The notes under the pieces: generated by a model
Told to the model about the DNA's origin: nothing
The model's database searches: none
Seen by the model: only the letters and a program-made list of their open reading frames with translations
Translations under genes and position numbers: made by a program
Part shown: in pieces, positions 22,378-34,453 of the stretch
Position numbering within the stretch: position 1 is the stretch's first letter
Layout: each line of letters starts with the position of its first letter
NCBI RefSeq assembly: GCF_012489685.1
Contig: NC_080043.1
Location: forward strand, 62,861,920 to 62,925,919
Reading direction: 5' to 3'
From: Lotus japonicus
Lineage: Eukaryota > Streptophyta > Magnoliopsida > Fabales > Fabaceae
DNA length: 64,000 nt

Positions 22378-22840
22378 AGAAAAAATCAAGATATAAACAA
22401 CATAAATCTTAATCAAATCTAAAATTAAAAAATGTACTAATTAAGGATAGATAAAAATTATCAAAATCTAGCAAATCACAATAAAAAAACTTATAAAATC
22501 ATAAATTAAATAAAAATCCAAAAATTCAATAAAACATAAAAATTAATTAATAACCTCAAAATAAAATAAAAGATCCAAGATAAAATCAAGAAATAAACAA
22601 CCTAAATCCTAATCAAAACTAAATTTTAAAAAAGTACTAATTAAAGATATATAAAAACTACCAAATCTAGCAAATCACAATAAAAACTCATAAAATCATG
22701 AATTAAATAAAAATCCGAAAATTCAATAAAAAATACGATAAAAACTAATTAATACTCTCAAAATAAAACAAAATACCCAAGAAAAAATCAAGAAATAAAC
22801 AACTTAAATCCTAATCAAATCTAAAATTTAAAAAGGTCAA
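22378..22840. repeat. AT-rich tandem repeat, ~200-bp unit, 2.3 copies
   Basis: Units start with AGA.AAAATCAAG.A at 22378, 22578 and 22780. Each continues through a conserved AAACAAC..AAATC.TAATCAAA stretch and a CTAGCAAATCACAATAAAAA stretch. The units differ by scattered substitutions and small indels. Non-coding. Confidence 0.8.
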
Positions 22841-23512
22841 CATGTGCTTGGATAACTTGTTGTATTTTTCTTCATATTTTTGGTCAACATATTTTTTTTA
22901 TAAATCCATTAAATTTAAATCCCTTCCCTATTCAAAAAATTAATTCAAATTGTTTTTTGTGTTTTCCAATATACAATTTTTTTTAAAAAAAGGTATACAC
23001 TAACTATTTAGAATTATTCAATATGTATATATTTTATCAATAACAACATTCAATACGATGTCATAATTAATAAAATAGGGTCAGAAATAACAAAGTGAAG
23101 TATGCAACTTTAGATGACACTATGTCAGAGAATTATATCACTGTTGATTAAACAACAAAACTACATGCATATGTGTACAGTAACAAACACTGAAGTTGTT
23201 AAATTCTAGAGTGTAGTCCACAATATAGAGAAGGCAAATCCAAGAAAAGAAAGGTGAGCAATAACAATGACCACAATTCAACTAACATATAAAAAACATA
23301 AAACACCAAACGATTTCTATTTCTATGTTATCTTACCTCTTCAATCAATTTATTCCTCATTCACGGTCTCTGAAATAGACAGCTTGAAGGTCATCATTGA
23401 GAAGGATCTGTGCGAACATAGCAATTTCAAAAATTCAATACATATTAGCCTGATGGAAGTTCTTCTTTTCTAATATATATTGATTGATATTGATTTTTCG
23501 ATGGATCAAAAT

Positions 23513-23548
<36 letters not shown>

Positions 23549-23694
23549 CATTAATAGTGATTTTTTTGTCTATCTTTAATTTTTTTTGAAATTTATTTTA
23601 GAATTCAATACATATTTTTTTTTACAGAATTCAATACATATGATTTTTATTTTTTTTTAAAGCAAAATATATATATAATATTTAAGAAATGTTG
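22841..23694. other. AT-rich intergenic DNA with an AT dinucleotide run
   Basis: Contains (AT)n at about 23515-23544 and T-rich runs. A short frame at 23267-23473 has no family resemblance and is not called. The motif CAATACATATGATTT at 23630 recurs at 24935 and, with one change, 25137, next to LINE-like fragments. Confidence 0.5.
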
Positions 23695-24935
23695 AGAAAC
23701 AGCCCCTCTCAACATGGGTACAGTACCTAGCCAGCAAAAGCCTGACAAAACCCAGCTACTATAGCAGAAAAACCTCGTAAAGCACATCTAAAAGCCTCAC
23801 ACGCACAGGAGTGTGCTACAAAACCTTAAGGCCAAACCCCTCAAAGATCTCAACTAAAATCGAAAAACAGATTCATGTTCAACCAACAACGGGACATGTC
23901 TAACTGCTCGATACCTGCAAGAAGAGACCTAACCAAAGAGAACTAACCAAACCCTATCGGATAAACCAACACTGCTATAGAGTTGGGACAATCAAAGACC
24001 AACGAAGATAACAACCAGCACCGCAAACAACACCCCCAAATCCGCCTCGACAACATCTCTAGGCCCACAACCGTACCAAACCAAAGAAAAATTTGGCTCT
24101 TAAGATAAATATGTTATTTTTGGCTCAATAAAAAAGGAAGACTACACAGCAAAGCTATCTTAACATTCATCTCCCATTCCAAATCTATCAGCAAAAACCC
24201 AGCCAAGTGCCCCAACTGCATACGAGACAGCCAACAACAAGTTCTAACAAGCTTTGAGCTCCAACAAGAAAAACTCATTTTGTGCCTTTCATCCAGTATA
24301 TTAAAAACCCAATGCAACATTGCTCTGAATTAAGGGTATTAAATCATGCTGCAACAAATGAATTCATTACTAAAAAAGATAGCAAAATAGCAATGAACCC
24401 AATCCAACCATCCAATGAACCCAATCAAACCACGACACACAAGGAAATAAACCCTTTTGCACTTTTCTTCCATCAAAACCTCTAAATTGAGCTGTTGATC
24501 TTTTATAAGGTCAGTCTAATGTTGATGGAAATAAACCCCTCATGTCGACGTTACTGGTGGCGCAACTTGGTTGCCAAACAGAGAGTGTTGTCACCAACCC
24601 ATCACAAACTTGCTTTTGGCCTTTTGGACTGCATCCCAACAACCATTCCTTGGCTCTTGGACGCAAATTCTTCTCCCCCACTTTCTTCAGAACCTTCTTC
24701 AACATCTCTTTCCCAAAGCAAAAACCCTAAAACAAACCTTCGATCACAGATCTTGAACTTAGACCTGCAGAACCATGCGGCCATAGTGAGAAGCCAATCG
24801 GCGGACGAGAACGACATAGAGCACAGAATGAAGACGCTGGCAAAAGGAGCAGAGCGATAGGAGGCGAGCCCACCCAGATCAGCCGATCCAAAGCTTCGCC
24901 GGCGAGACAGGAAGGGAGATCGGCAAGGGCGTCAA
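23695..24935 (-). mobile_element. LINE- or SINE-like insertion, ~1.24 kb, minus orientation
   Basis: Flanked on both sides by ~40 bp of similar sequence beginning CAATACATATGATTT (23630 and 24935), like a long target duplication. Its left end (3' end on the minus strand) reads GTTGAGAAACA.CC...ATGGGTA.AGTA, and the same end recurs at 25042 and 25213 in shorter fragments, the pattern left by 5'-truncated non-LTR insertions. It holds short frames on both strands but no reverse transcriptase or endonuclease motif. Identification rests on end structure only. Confidence 0.4.
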
Positions 24936-24968
24936 TACATATGATTTCAGTTATTTTTCTTTAAAGTG

Positions 24969-24969
24969 A

Positions 24970-25044
<75 letters not shown>
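24969..25044. repeat. (AAT)n microsatellite, ~25 units
   Basis: Uninterrupted AAT trinucleotide run directly joined to the GTTGAGAAACAT end of a LINE-like fragment. On the minus strand the fragment would end in an (ATT)n tail. Confidence 0.95.
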
Positions 25045-25045
<1 letters not shown>

Positions 25046-25100
25046 TTGAGAAACATCCACTGTTAATATGGGTATAGTAACCTAATCAATAAAGAACGGA
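25042..25100 (-). mobile_element. Short LINE-like 3' end fragment
   Basis: About 60 bp sharing GTTGAGAAACATCC, ATGGGTATAGTAACC and AATCAATAAAGAACG with the other two fragments, lying between two (AAT)n runs. Read as a severely 5'-truncated insertion. Confidence 0.4.
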
Positions 25101-25169
25101 TAAATTAATGTTTTTTTGGAATTTATTTTAAAATTCGATACATATGATTTCAGTTATGTTTCTAAAGTT

Positions 25170-25170
25170 A

Positions 25171-25215
<45 letters not shown>
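25170..25215. repeat. (AAT)n microsatellite, ~15 units
   Basis: Second AAT run in the same context as 24969-25044 (ATATGATTTCAGTTAT upstream, GTTGA.AAACAT downstream). Confidence 0.95.
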
Positions 25216-25216
<1 letters not shown>

Positions 25217-25746
25217 TTGATAAACATTCACTCTTATATGGGTATATAAACTTAATCAATAAAGAACGAATAAAAACCCAGTCATTACGAAAAAAACCTC
25301 ATAAACACCTAAACAAACACCCACAAAGCCCCTAACGTCTACCCCAAAAGAAGGACTTTTTCAAGTTAAAAAACAACCAACGGATCTATCAAACCGCACG
25401 ACACTGCCGAACAAAGACCCAACCAGCCAAGCAAACCAACAGCTTCATACAACCAAAGTTCCACAAGCTCCATAGAGCTAATATACCTAAGAAAAAAAGG
25501 AAGACAAAAGCAGAAAAAAGCCACAACAAGCCAACGATCACATTGTCACCTGAGCCTGCACACCACCTTCAGCTTCACAATCGCAATAGATCCTCAGGGA
25601 AAAAACCACCACACAACCAGGACTATCTCCATGACTTAATAGCACAAAGAGAAGTCATTTGAAACGCCATTAGAGCGAAAAGGGGAAGCACCCCCTCAAC
25701 GACGACTCCACCACATGTAGATCCGAAACAAAATGAGCGAAGAGAC
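25213..25746 (-). mobile_element. LINE-like fragment, ~530 bp, abutting Copia B
   Basis: Begins with the same end sequence as the two fragments to its left and continues with CCTCATAAACACC-type sequence, similar to 23775-23800. It ends directly against the truncated Copia B 3' LTR; the first ~225 bp of that LTR are missing. No coding sequence is seen. Confidence 0.35.
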
Positions 25747-26409
25747 TCCACTAATCAGAGTTTTGTTACAACTGCACTTGCTACCTGCAAAGTGACTAAC
25801 AATACACTGACTTAGCTTTCACTAAGATTCACTCTCTTAGTCTTCTCTAGGATCCGATCAACCTTTATCTCCTAAAGGTAAAACAAACAACTGTTTGAAG
25901 GTTTTGGGTTTACAGATAAATGCTTCTTAGAAAGCTAATAGTAAACACACTTAGTTCTATTTGAAGAAAGATTGCTACGAAGATTTTTGAATATTGCTTG
26001 AGCGTGAACAAGTTTCTTAGGTGGCATCTTTCAATCTTCAACCTCTTTATATACTCCAAGGATTAGGGTTTGAACGTTCCATGGAGATGCTACCGTTGGA
26101 GGGCAGATCTGGAATTTCCAGGTTCTGTTGTGGCTGAATCAGTTAGGTAAGGTCGTTAGGAATGGTACAATTGCTTTTGTACTTTAGATAGCGACATGAC
26201 CTTTATCCTTGTTGACTTTTGATCAGAGTAATGCTTCATCTTGAAACTTGTGAAGCTTGATGATCAGAGTCAGAGGGAAGCTTGGATCCTCTAACCTTTG
26301 TACCTTCTGCTTCTGGACTCAGAGGAGATGTACTTGGTCTTCAAAGCCAGCTTACTCTTGGACTTCAAAGTCTTCACTACTCAGCTTCTGATGCTTTTGA
26401 GCTTCTGAT
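25747..26409 (-). repeat. Copia B 3' LTR, left piece (truncated)
   Basis: Matches 63431-64000 in the 5' LTR (CCACTAATCAGAGTTTTG onward). It lacks the first ~225 bp, being joined to LINE-like sequence at 25746, and is cut on the right by G1 at 26410. Confidence 0.9.
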
Positions 26410-28690
26410 TGTAAGACCCGGATTTACAGAACTGGTTACTTTTCCGACTCACGCGTAGGATCAGTGTAAGCGTGACAGGAGTTCGCCGTTTGAGAAAGTT
26501 TAATGAAGAAGAAAGTGCAGGAATTGCTTGAGGATTGTTTCATAGTCGTTTTAGGAGTTAGTACGAGTCGTCTGCACACCCGCCTTATGGCGAGAGTGTC
26601 CAGAATAGGCTAATTCCGCTCTTAAAGCAACGTTTAAGTGAAATTTCAGATCCTTGGAAAAATAAGAAGTTCTCTTTATTTTTCCTTCGACCAGTGTTTC
26701 ATTTCGGAACTCTGGACTGTACGCACGATAGGTTTCAATTCTCGGAAGTCCGACGACGCTAATTTCTTTTCTTTAAAAACCCTAAATTCAATCACTGAAT
26801 GAAGACTTTTTCTATTCGGAGCTTTTAACGAAGTTTCCATCCGCGTTGCCAGATTTCTTTCGATGTTTCCAATCTTTCTTCAGAACGAAGTTTTGTCATC
26901 CGACCTTCACAGCAAAAAGTAGTTTTTCGGGGCAAATTAACTTACACCGCTTTTGGATCGTTTTTCCCTAATTCTAGAGATTGGTTTTGAGTTCCGGAAT
27001 TCTGTCGCCAGAATCTCGCTTAGAATTCACCGATGAACGTGCTACAAAAATCGGAATCGCGAAATATTCATTTTCCCGCGATTTCACCTTCTTATAAATA
27101 GTAAAAAAATCAAAAATCTTACCCACAACTTCCATTGAGGCCGCGAGTTGAGGAGAGAAAGGAGGAGAGAAGAACTGCGCCGATTCTTGACCGATCTTCG
27201 AGCTGTTTGTCTCTACTTCACGGTATCGAGGTAACTTGCTTGATTCTTACCTCTGATCATTCTTTTTACCGCGTTTCTTTATCTCTTTCTGAGCTCAAAG
27301 TTTCGAGCTTTTCGTAAAACTATCCGTTTTTCCCGATTTTTCTTTTGGTATACCTTCTATACTTGCCTAACAACCTAGAACACTCGTCGTTGTTCGCCGA
27401 TTTCGACCGAGTTGTCAAAGATCTGAAAAATTGTATAAAAACTCTTTTGCGCACATATCGAAACTTTAATGTCGAAAAGCCACAATCCGACTTAGTGCCT
27501 TTAGGATTAGTTGCTACAAATGTCGTTGTGAACGTCCCCATCAAATTTGTTTTCCGAAGTTTTAACTTTGAGTTTTTGAGCTTTAATTTTGGACCAAAAT
27601 GCCCCTAGCTAGTCGTAATTCGATCCGATCTTCCGAAAATTTTTTCGACAATTTCTTTACCCTAGTTTTACCCTAAAACTACCTAGGAATTAAATTAGAT
27701 CGAAGAAAAAGCACCGAAACCCTTTTTCTCTTAGGGCCGAGAGCATGTTTAGTGGGGGGGTTTTCGTTTTGCGATAACTCGTCCTTCCGTGCTCGATTGT
27801 TGTACTCTGAAGCTTCAATGCTTTGTCTATCATTAATTAGTTGTATTGTGATCGAGCTAATCGATTTTGTTTGGATTTCTGCTTGTTTTCTCCGAGGTTC
27901 AGTTGAAGGAACTTTGGGTTTTACGGAGCATTTGTGTGTGGAGAACCTAAACCAAGAGGCTGGAGCAACTCGAGGTTAGGGCAACTTACCTATTAGCTAA
28001 GATTGCATGATAGGCGTCGATAAATTTGACTTATGTACTACTTTGATATTGATTATGATGATGAATTATTGTTATGTTGTTTCTCATGACTTATGATATT
28101 GATGTGTTATTTAATTGTGCGTTTTGACGCGGATTCGGAGTGAAGAATCACTGAGCTGATTACTTTTGATCTTTCGGGTTGGGGAAACAACCCTAGGCAA
28201 GTCCAAACATGGGGTTTGAGACCTAGCTATTCGTTTGTATACTTAGACTTTCCCCGGGATTTACATTTGGTGGGTTTTTGGAAAACTTAGAACTAATAGA
28301 ATTTTGAAAACTAGAGACCTGAGAGAATTTAGTATTCAAGAACTAAACTCATAACCTGACTAATTCAATTGGAAATATTTTTATTAACGAATAAACCATA
28401 GGGAATCGAAAGGGGAAAATGATTGCGAAAGACGTGGCAAAGTCGACTTTGTCGTGGGTTCTGGAGAATTGGTGGACACCGCGGAGGTGAGCCACGGTGA
28501 CGTGGGGAAGTCACCTAGTACTTCTTACTCTTGTTGTTGGAGTTATGTCGTAGGGTCGGCATTAAACTCTTGAGTCTTGAAATTGAAATTTAAGCTAAAC
28601 ACTTGCGTTGTGAGGACGATTCGATGTTTGGCTAACCATATTGCATCATGCATACATTTGAGGTTTGTACGATCGAAAGATTGGGCCTCG

Positions 28691-28740
28691 GTGAAGTTGG
28701 GAAGCCTTCACGAAGGTTGGGAAGGTCTTCATCGAAGAAC
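28691..28740. repeat. Palindromes with TTGGGAAG core in G1
   Basis: Two adjacent units: GTGAAG and CTTCAC arms around TTGGGAAGC (28691-28711), and a CGAAGG-type left arm with CTTC..CG right arm around TTGGGAAG (28711-28734). They lie after the conserved TTTGGCTAACCA motif (28626-28640), where G2 and G3 carry longer palindrome arrays. Confidence 0.55.
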
Positions 28741-29122
28741 ACATGGATGTATCTTCGGCATAGCGGGCAGAGTGGCACGACCTAGGGTGGTTGGGGCTGA
28801 TTCGACTATACATGGGTCTGTAAGTGACACCCGAGCGGAAATGGTTAAACACTAGGCCGGTGTTAGGACTGACTCGATGGTGCCCATCCCACTTGAACTA
28901 TCCGGATCATATTGAATTGCATTTCACGCATACATTCACCCTGACTGGAATTGTATGCTGTTTGAATTATTGAAGCATTGTTAGAGCCGATAACATGCTA
29001 GGATAATTTATATATATATATATATATACATAAACATATATATATATCTATACCCCAATCACATGTTGAGTGTATAATTACTTTATTTCGTGAGTTGACC
29101 CTAGCGCCTTGGCTTTGGTTTC

Positions 29123-29823
29123 ATGTTTGTGTTTGGGCGGTCGGCCTACTGCCAGATGTCGATGGCGGAGTGGTTTTCAATGGTCTCTCCCTCGGGGGGG
29201 GTCAGGTTTGAGTTGGTGGACCGTCATGCCCCCACCTCTTGGGTGATCGATGTTGTGGATCACCGGGCGACGTACCGGGGAAGGGTCATGGAGGACCGGA
29301 CAGATGAGCGTGGACGTCTGACGAGGGGAGTTCTACGACGCATGGAGCTGAGCTTTGACTTGCCGCCTTCAGTTCGTTGTGGACCAGGTACTGGTCGAGG
29401 ACCACCTGCACCACCTCCGACTTCATCTTCATCCGATGACGAGGACCCATCTGAGATCGAGGCTGATGTTGATGCACCTGTTGCGCCACCTCCTACTACT
29501 GCTGTTGATCCTACCGACGTGGCGTCGTCCTCGAGGCTCGAGGAGCCGAAGAGGGAGCCTGTTGTTCCATCTGCCTCTCGCTGTTTTCCGTTTACTCCAC
29601 CGCGCGGCTACCGTGTGGAACCCCTGGTTCGTGTGGCGGAGGAGGATGTCCTTGCTGAGGAGGTAGATGTTGAGATGGGCTCGACTATGGTTGTAGCAGG
29701 ACAGTTAGGAGGGAGGTCGTGGACTTGGACACTGAGATGATCACGGTGGATTCCGACTCTGACTCCGACACCGACGTGGACAACTACTCGCCGAGCGACG
29801 AGGGAGAGGAGGAGGAGCTATGA
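29123..29823 (+). pseudogene. LTR-encoded acidic ORF in G1, frameshifted near the 3' end
   Basis: The reading frame opens at ATG 29123 in the conserved TTTGGGCGGTCGGCC context. It is 205 codons long to 29740, but the last part is out of frame: from about 29714 another frame encodes the conserved DLDTEMITVDSDSDS tail and ends at TGA 29821-29823. The N-terminal half matches the G2 copy closely (HRATYRGRVMEDRTDERGRL, LRRMELSFDLPPSV). Between 29248 and 29388 I count 11 synonymous and 4 non-synonymous codon differences from G2. The middle is Pro- and Asp/Glu-rich. Function unknown; no known retroelement domain recognised. Confidence 0.6.
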
Positions 29824-30102
29824 GCGGTACTGGGAGGGTAGGTTAGGCAGGCGTCATATTTTGTGTAGAGCTCTGATTCGTCTTACTTTTGGGACAGGGT
29901 AGGTTCCCGATGCATGGCTTTTGTGTGGTTCTCTTGCCGAGGATCACAGAGAGTCTGTCGGACTATAGAGGTCTTTGTTTAGGCCATTTTGGGGCCGACT
30001 TTCTCTTGGAGGATTGTACTTAAAACTTTTTACTTACATTATTAGATCTGTACATATTGGCCTACGGGCACACTACTTTGGGGTCACTGCGAGTGCGCGT
30101 GA

Positions 30103-30496
30103 TGTAACATCCTGACTTGACGACTGGCCTCACGGTAACAACATGAGTCTTTTCAGCGCACTTTGTCCTCACTCGCGCGCTTCCCAGGAAAACTTCCTAG
30201 GAGGTCACCCATCACGATATTGCTCCAAGGCAAGCACACTTAACCATGGAGTTCTTATCAGTTGGGTTCCCGAAAAGAAGTTGCAACTTGTTGTTATGAG
30301 TAGTACTAATCAAATCATTTATGCCCTCCTCAACTGTATAGTCCATCCCTATACAGTCTCGGAATACCTCTTGTTCGGGTGTGAGATCGGTTCATTCATG
30401 TGCCCCTCCGCCTAGAAGCCTGCCAGGAGCCACTCCTTGTTCGTGCCTCACTGCACCGGCGATCACTCCCGGCCCTCGTCGGCCCCGGGCGTCACA
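30103..30496 (-). repeat. Cassandra-type LTR C1 with 5S-like segment
   Basis: 394 bp, TGTAACATCC...GGGCGTCACA on the plus strand. On the minus strand it contains the 5S-like internal promoter region (GTTAAGTGTGCTTG-type box A and TGGGTGACCTCC.GGAAG-type box C). Cassandra elements are short non-autonomous plant LTR retroelements with 5S sequences in their LTRs. Its outer edge is the left end of composite 1; its inner edge continues GGCCCACC, the complement of the GGTGGGCC tract found before C2. Confidence 0.85.
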
Positions 30497-31000
30497 GGCC
30501 CACCACGCCAAGGGACGTGTGAACACAATAAACGGAGCTGAGGCTACCGATGCATGAGAGTTAATCTAAGGAGAACGCGATACCTAGAATGACTTTTTGC
30601 TTTTGGGGTTTGATCTAGGCACAACACACTTATTCATGTTTTGGAATACATGAAGCGCCTAAAAACTTATTGTTGTTTCCTTACGTTGTTTTAGATGTTA
30701 CTACTACTGTTGTTGAGTCTCTGACTACAACACTGTTGTACCTAAATAACTTGTGGTATTCCAGTATAAAAAAAAAAAAATTCCCTTAAAATCCTCCTTT
30801 TGTCTGTTCCTAATTTACTTATGTGTGATTGCAATTATAGTTTTGTATGCCACCAATAAGGTGAAGCTACGTTGACACACCCTAGGGTTCAGAATGCGTC
30901 CGGATGTGAGTTGGGAATTGAAAGAGAAACGGACGAAGCAGACAAAAACTAATCTCTGACTTATAGTTTCGAGGGCGAAACTATTTTAAGGGGGTAGTAA
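30497..31000 (+). other. Spacer in composite 1 ending in G3 3' untranslated region
   Basis: Starts with the Cassandra PPT-flank complement (GGCCCACC), then about 460 bp of unrecognised sequence including a 13-A run at 30767-30780. It ends with AGTTTCGAGGGCGAAACT (30965-30982) and the polypurine run AAGGGGGTAG just before the G3 LTR. The last two features match the region before the G2 3' LTR, so this part is the end of a G3 internal domain. Confidence 0.6.
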
Positions 31001-34000
31001 TGTAAAACCCGAAAAAATTAAGCGTTTAATTAAATAGTTATTTAACGGCTTAAGAGCGATAAGCGCTATTAAGCTTAAGTTGATGTGTTTTTGTACCTTG
31101 GGTGTTTATATAAATGATTGTATTATTATTATTATTATTTTTCCTTAAAAAAAAAAAGAAGAAGAAAAGAATTAGAAAACAAAAATGATAGTCACGTAAG
31201 TAACTAGGATAGAAAGAAAAAAAAAGAATAACTACGAGTATAAAAGAAAGTGATGAGAATGATATATATGTAGCTAATGATAATTTTTAGCACCTTGTTT
31301 CTTGATCACTTAAACTTACTCAAAGTGATCTTAAATTATATATTATAGAGTTCCTCATAATTTTTTGGATAATAATTCATCTTTCTCATTTTTTATTATA
31401 GCTCTATGAGTTAAATCTTACCCTATCAAAATCAGGTCACACACATTTTTATCTTATTTTGAAGAATTGACAGTATTTAGAAAGTTCAGTTATTATTATT
31501 CCTTCTTTCTCCACTGACTTTCTCTCCTTACTCACGGCACTGGCTATCACATAATCTTTCACAATTTGATTTTTAATCACCACATGATAGTGAGAAGGTT
31601 ACAGCTCCTAAACAAGTAAATTAGAGTCTATCCCTATCTTAAGTGAAAGTCGGTTATGACTCCCCTTCATGGTTAAGAATCTGCAGCAGCTTGTCTTTAA
31701 ATCTGTCTAAATTATATCAAAGATTAGGCAAGTGATAGTAATATGAAAAGTTGAAAAAGAATTAAAAAAAATAAGAAGAGAGGAGGATAAGCTTCATCCA
31801 CCTCATGCTTGGTTGCATGTGCTGAATTGTTTTCTTCAAGCCTCCACCACGTTATGGTTGCTGCATGCTTCACAGCTCATTCTTGTTTTGCATGCTTTAC
31901 ACCTCCTCCTTGTTGCAATTGATTCATCACCAACTTGATAAGCATGACAAGGATTTCTTTTCTTCTAAACTTCCCACGTCCTGCTGATTGCTGCAACAGA
32001 TGTCCTTTCATTGTTAGTTTTCTTCACTCATAAGCAAATGATTAATCCCTATATATAGTGCTGCAACACAAGGCTTCAGAAGTATTGAAGGGAATGGACA
32101 AAGAAGCGTGAGAAGTATACACACGAGAGGAAGAGAAAATTTGTTCACACAAATCAAATTGAGTGCTTTGAGTGATTTATTTTTGGTAAGAATTCTTGTT
32201 CCTCTTTTCTTCGGTTGTGAGCTCGAGGGGCACGGACGTAATCGGATCGAAATCGCAAGCTTTAGAAGAAGAAAAACAGCTAAGGTGAGGGCACTTCGCT
32301 TCGGCTATTTATATTATTGAATATATTCTATATGTGATTGTTATGAGCTATTCGCTTAGGGTATTTATGTTATTGAATATATGCTATATGATTGTTGTGA
32401 GAGCACTTTGATGCTTGCTATTTGATATAATGACTTGTTGTGAGGATGTCTGTTGGCGGCATATCGTTTTTGTAACCAAAGGATTTTTCTGAGTGTCGGT
32501 TAGAGGAAATTCTAACGATGCTTTTGATCTACTGAGGTTTTTGATTGAGAGGTTTTCTCAAAAAGTATTACACAGGGTGAGAACTTTTATTTTCACCTAT
32601 CAAAGTTTTCGAAAAAGAACAAACGTATTCATGATTTACTTATAAACTTCATCTAAAATAAATAATCGAAGTGTACACATATTTTGAAAATTAAAAGAAA
32701 GTTTACTTGCAACACAAAGCTTCTAAAGAATGAGAAAGATATTTTCAGAGGGGACTTCAATCAATTCTTTTTAGAAAAGATAATTTCAATGGGGGACTTT
32801 ATTTGATGATTTTTGAGAAAATAAAAACGAGACTCGATGACACGGTTACTTGGAGTGGAGTGACCTGTCGTTGTGTAAACTTCGGTCACTTGGAGTGGAG
32901 TGCAACCGTTGATGTTGAATCTAGATTTGGTTTTCTAGTATGACCGTTTTCTTAGAGATAGACGTGAACACTGGAGAGGGTGTTCCCGTTTGTTTGGCTA
33001 ACCATGATTCATATTATGCATGCATTCATTTTGTCAGGATGGTGGAGTGGCCATGCCTGTCTTCTGAGGACGATGGAGTGGTCGTACCTTCAGATGTTGA
33101 TACTGGAGTGGGTATCAACTATGTTGATACTGGAGTGGGTATCAACTAAGTGACATTCACTAGTCAAAGGTCGATACTGGAGTGGGTATCGTACCGACAA
33201 AGTGTTGTCCTGCCTACCTGATATGGAAATGGCGTTTATATCCGGATCATTTGATGTGCCTCTGTGGCATTGCATTTACACGAGCATATAGACTAACCTT
33301 AGGGTTGTCGATTGAGCTTGATGATGAGGTGATACGTGCTATGAGTTTTGATATGCTTGAAATAAGCTAAATGTGATTTAATTGTTATGTGTGTCGGAGA
33401 GGTTTGTCATTGACAACCCTCGTATTTTACGTAAGCCACGTGATCGATAGATCTGCGTGAGTAAGCGTGAAATGTATAAGTATGTGATTATGTGTATATT
33501 GTGTGACCTACTATTATATATATATACCTATATTCTGGAAGTTGACCCTCGCACGCCATTGTATGTATTGCTTGTGTTTGGGCGGCCGGCGACTGCCAGG
33601 TGATGAGCGGAAACATGATCAAGCACCATGCTTCTGGGAAAGTTGCTGTGACGCTGCTTATGAGGAGGATCCATGATGATCGGATGAAGTGTCATGTCTT
33701 TGCATTAGTTCGGTGAAGCGCACAGTAAGTCGTTCGTGGGATTGACTGCATGTCTATTGATGCCAGAACCCTGTCGCATATCTTATCAGAGATTGATTGT
33801 TCAACCATAGAGGAGACTCGCTCAGAGGAGAAGTAGAGTCTTGTGTAGGGCTTGAGCTCTTTGGGTAGAAAGCTTACCGTCATTGGTTGAAGCTTGTAGG
33901 ATGATCATATGAGCTTGTATTCTCTTGGGTTCAGAGGAAGGGTAGGTCCCTATGTGTGTTGTTTGGTGGTCTATCCAGCGTAGAGATCACAAGAAGCTAG

Positions 34001-34217
34001 TCGGGCATAAGTCTTTTGATATTTCTTTTGAAGACTCAATTGTACCCATACTTTTGGATATAAAGTTATATATTATTGGGTAATTACCGTGCATTCGCTA
34101 GAGCATGTTTTGGAAAAAAAAAGTACTTGGTTATTATTGACTTCGAAAGTTTAGTCAGCATATTTAGTTTTTGGAAAGGTTACTAAAGTGACTCTCGTGA
34201 AAATCGGGGCGTTACAT
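31001..34217 (+). repeat. G3 chromovirus LTR, 3,217 bp
   Basis: TGTAAAACCC...GGCGTTACA. Related to the G1, G2 and G4 LTRs by its ends, the TTTGGCTAACCA motif (near 32994), the TTGACCCT.GC motif (33541) and a TTGGGCGGCCGGC motif (33577). It lacks the LTR-encoded ORF but has a clear palindrome array at 32844-33191. The primer site follows at 34221-34232. Confidence 0.8.
32844..33191. repeat. Palindrome array with TGGAGTGG core in the G3 LTR
   Basis: At least seven units share the core TGGAGTGG (one TGGAGAGG) while their arms differ and match each other: GGTTACT/AGTGACC (32844-32865), GAACAC/GTGTTC (32966-32985), ATGG/CCAT (33039-33054), ACGA/TCGT (33070-33085), GTTGATAC/GTATCAAC twice (33096-33119 and 33123-33146) and CGATAC/GTATCG (33172-33191). 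A further partial unit is at 32884. Confidence 0.85.
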
Positions 34218-34220
34218 TGT

Positions 34221-34232
34221 GGTATCAGAGCT
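34221..34232 (+). promoter_or_regulatory. G3 primer binding site, initiator tRNA-Met type
   Basis: TGGTATCAGAGC, 3 bp after the LTR end. G2 has the same site at 47026-47037, and the Cassandra part of composite 1 has TGGTATCAGAG at 35464-35474. Confidence 0.9.
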
Positions 34233-34453
34233 TTGGTTGAGATTACCAGAGCTTGTTGGGAAATAGGTCTGTTGTGCTAGGTTGTGTGAACTTGGTGACT
34301 GATCGGTTGGGTGTCGATCGATTAACCGAGCGTAGATTGTATGATTGGTTTGTGTGAAGCGACCTTCACTTATTCTATTTGAAGTTACTACTAGATTGAG
34401 AAAATCGTAGGCTTTCCTTGATCCAGTACTAACTAAGTGTTTGAAGGTGCGAG

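Noticed and set aside
24495..24860. 121-codon ORF as a host gene
   Set aside because: Overlapping frames of similar length exist on both strands, no family resemblance is seen, and the stretch lies in a LINE-like insertion.
30143..30415. 90-codon ORF repeated at 35613-35885
   Set aside because: It lies in the Cassandra LTR across the 5S-like region and is a by-product of repeat copies; C3 has lost its ATG.
30767..30780. Poly(A) tail of a captured host mRNA in composite 1
   Set aside because: A 13-A run alone is weak; no exon-like coding sequence was recognised before it.
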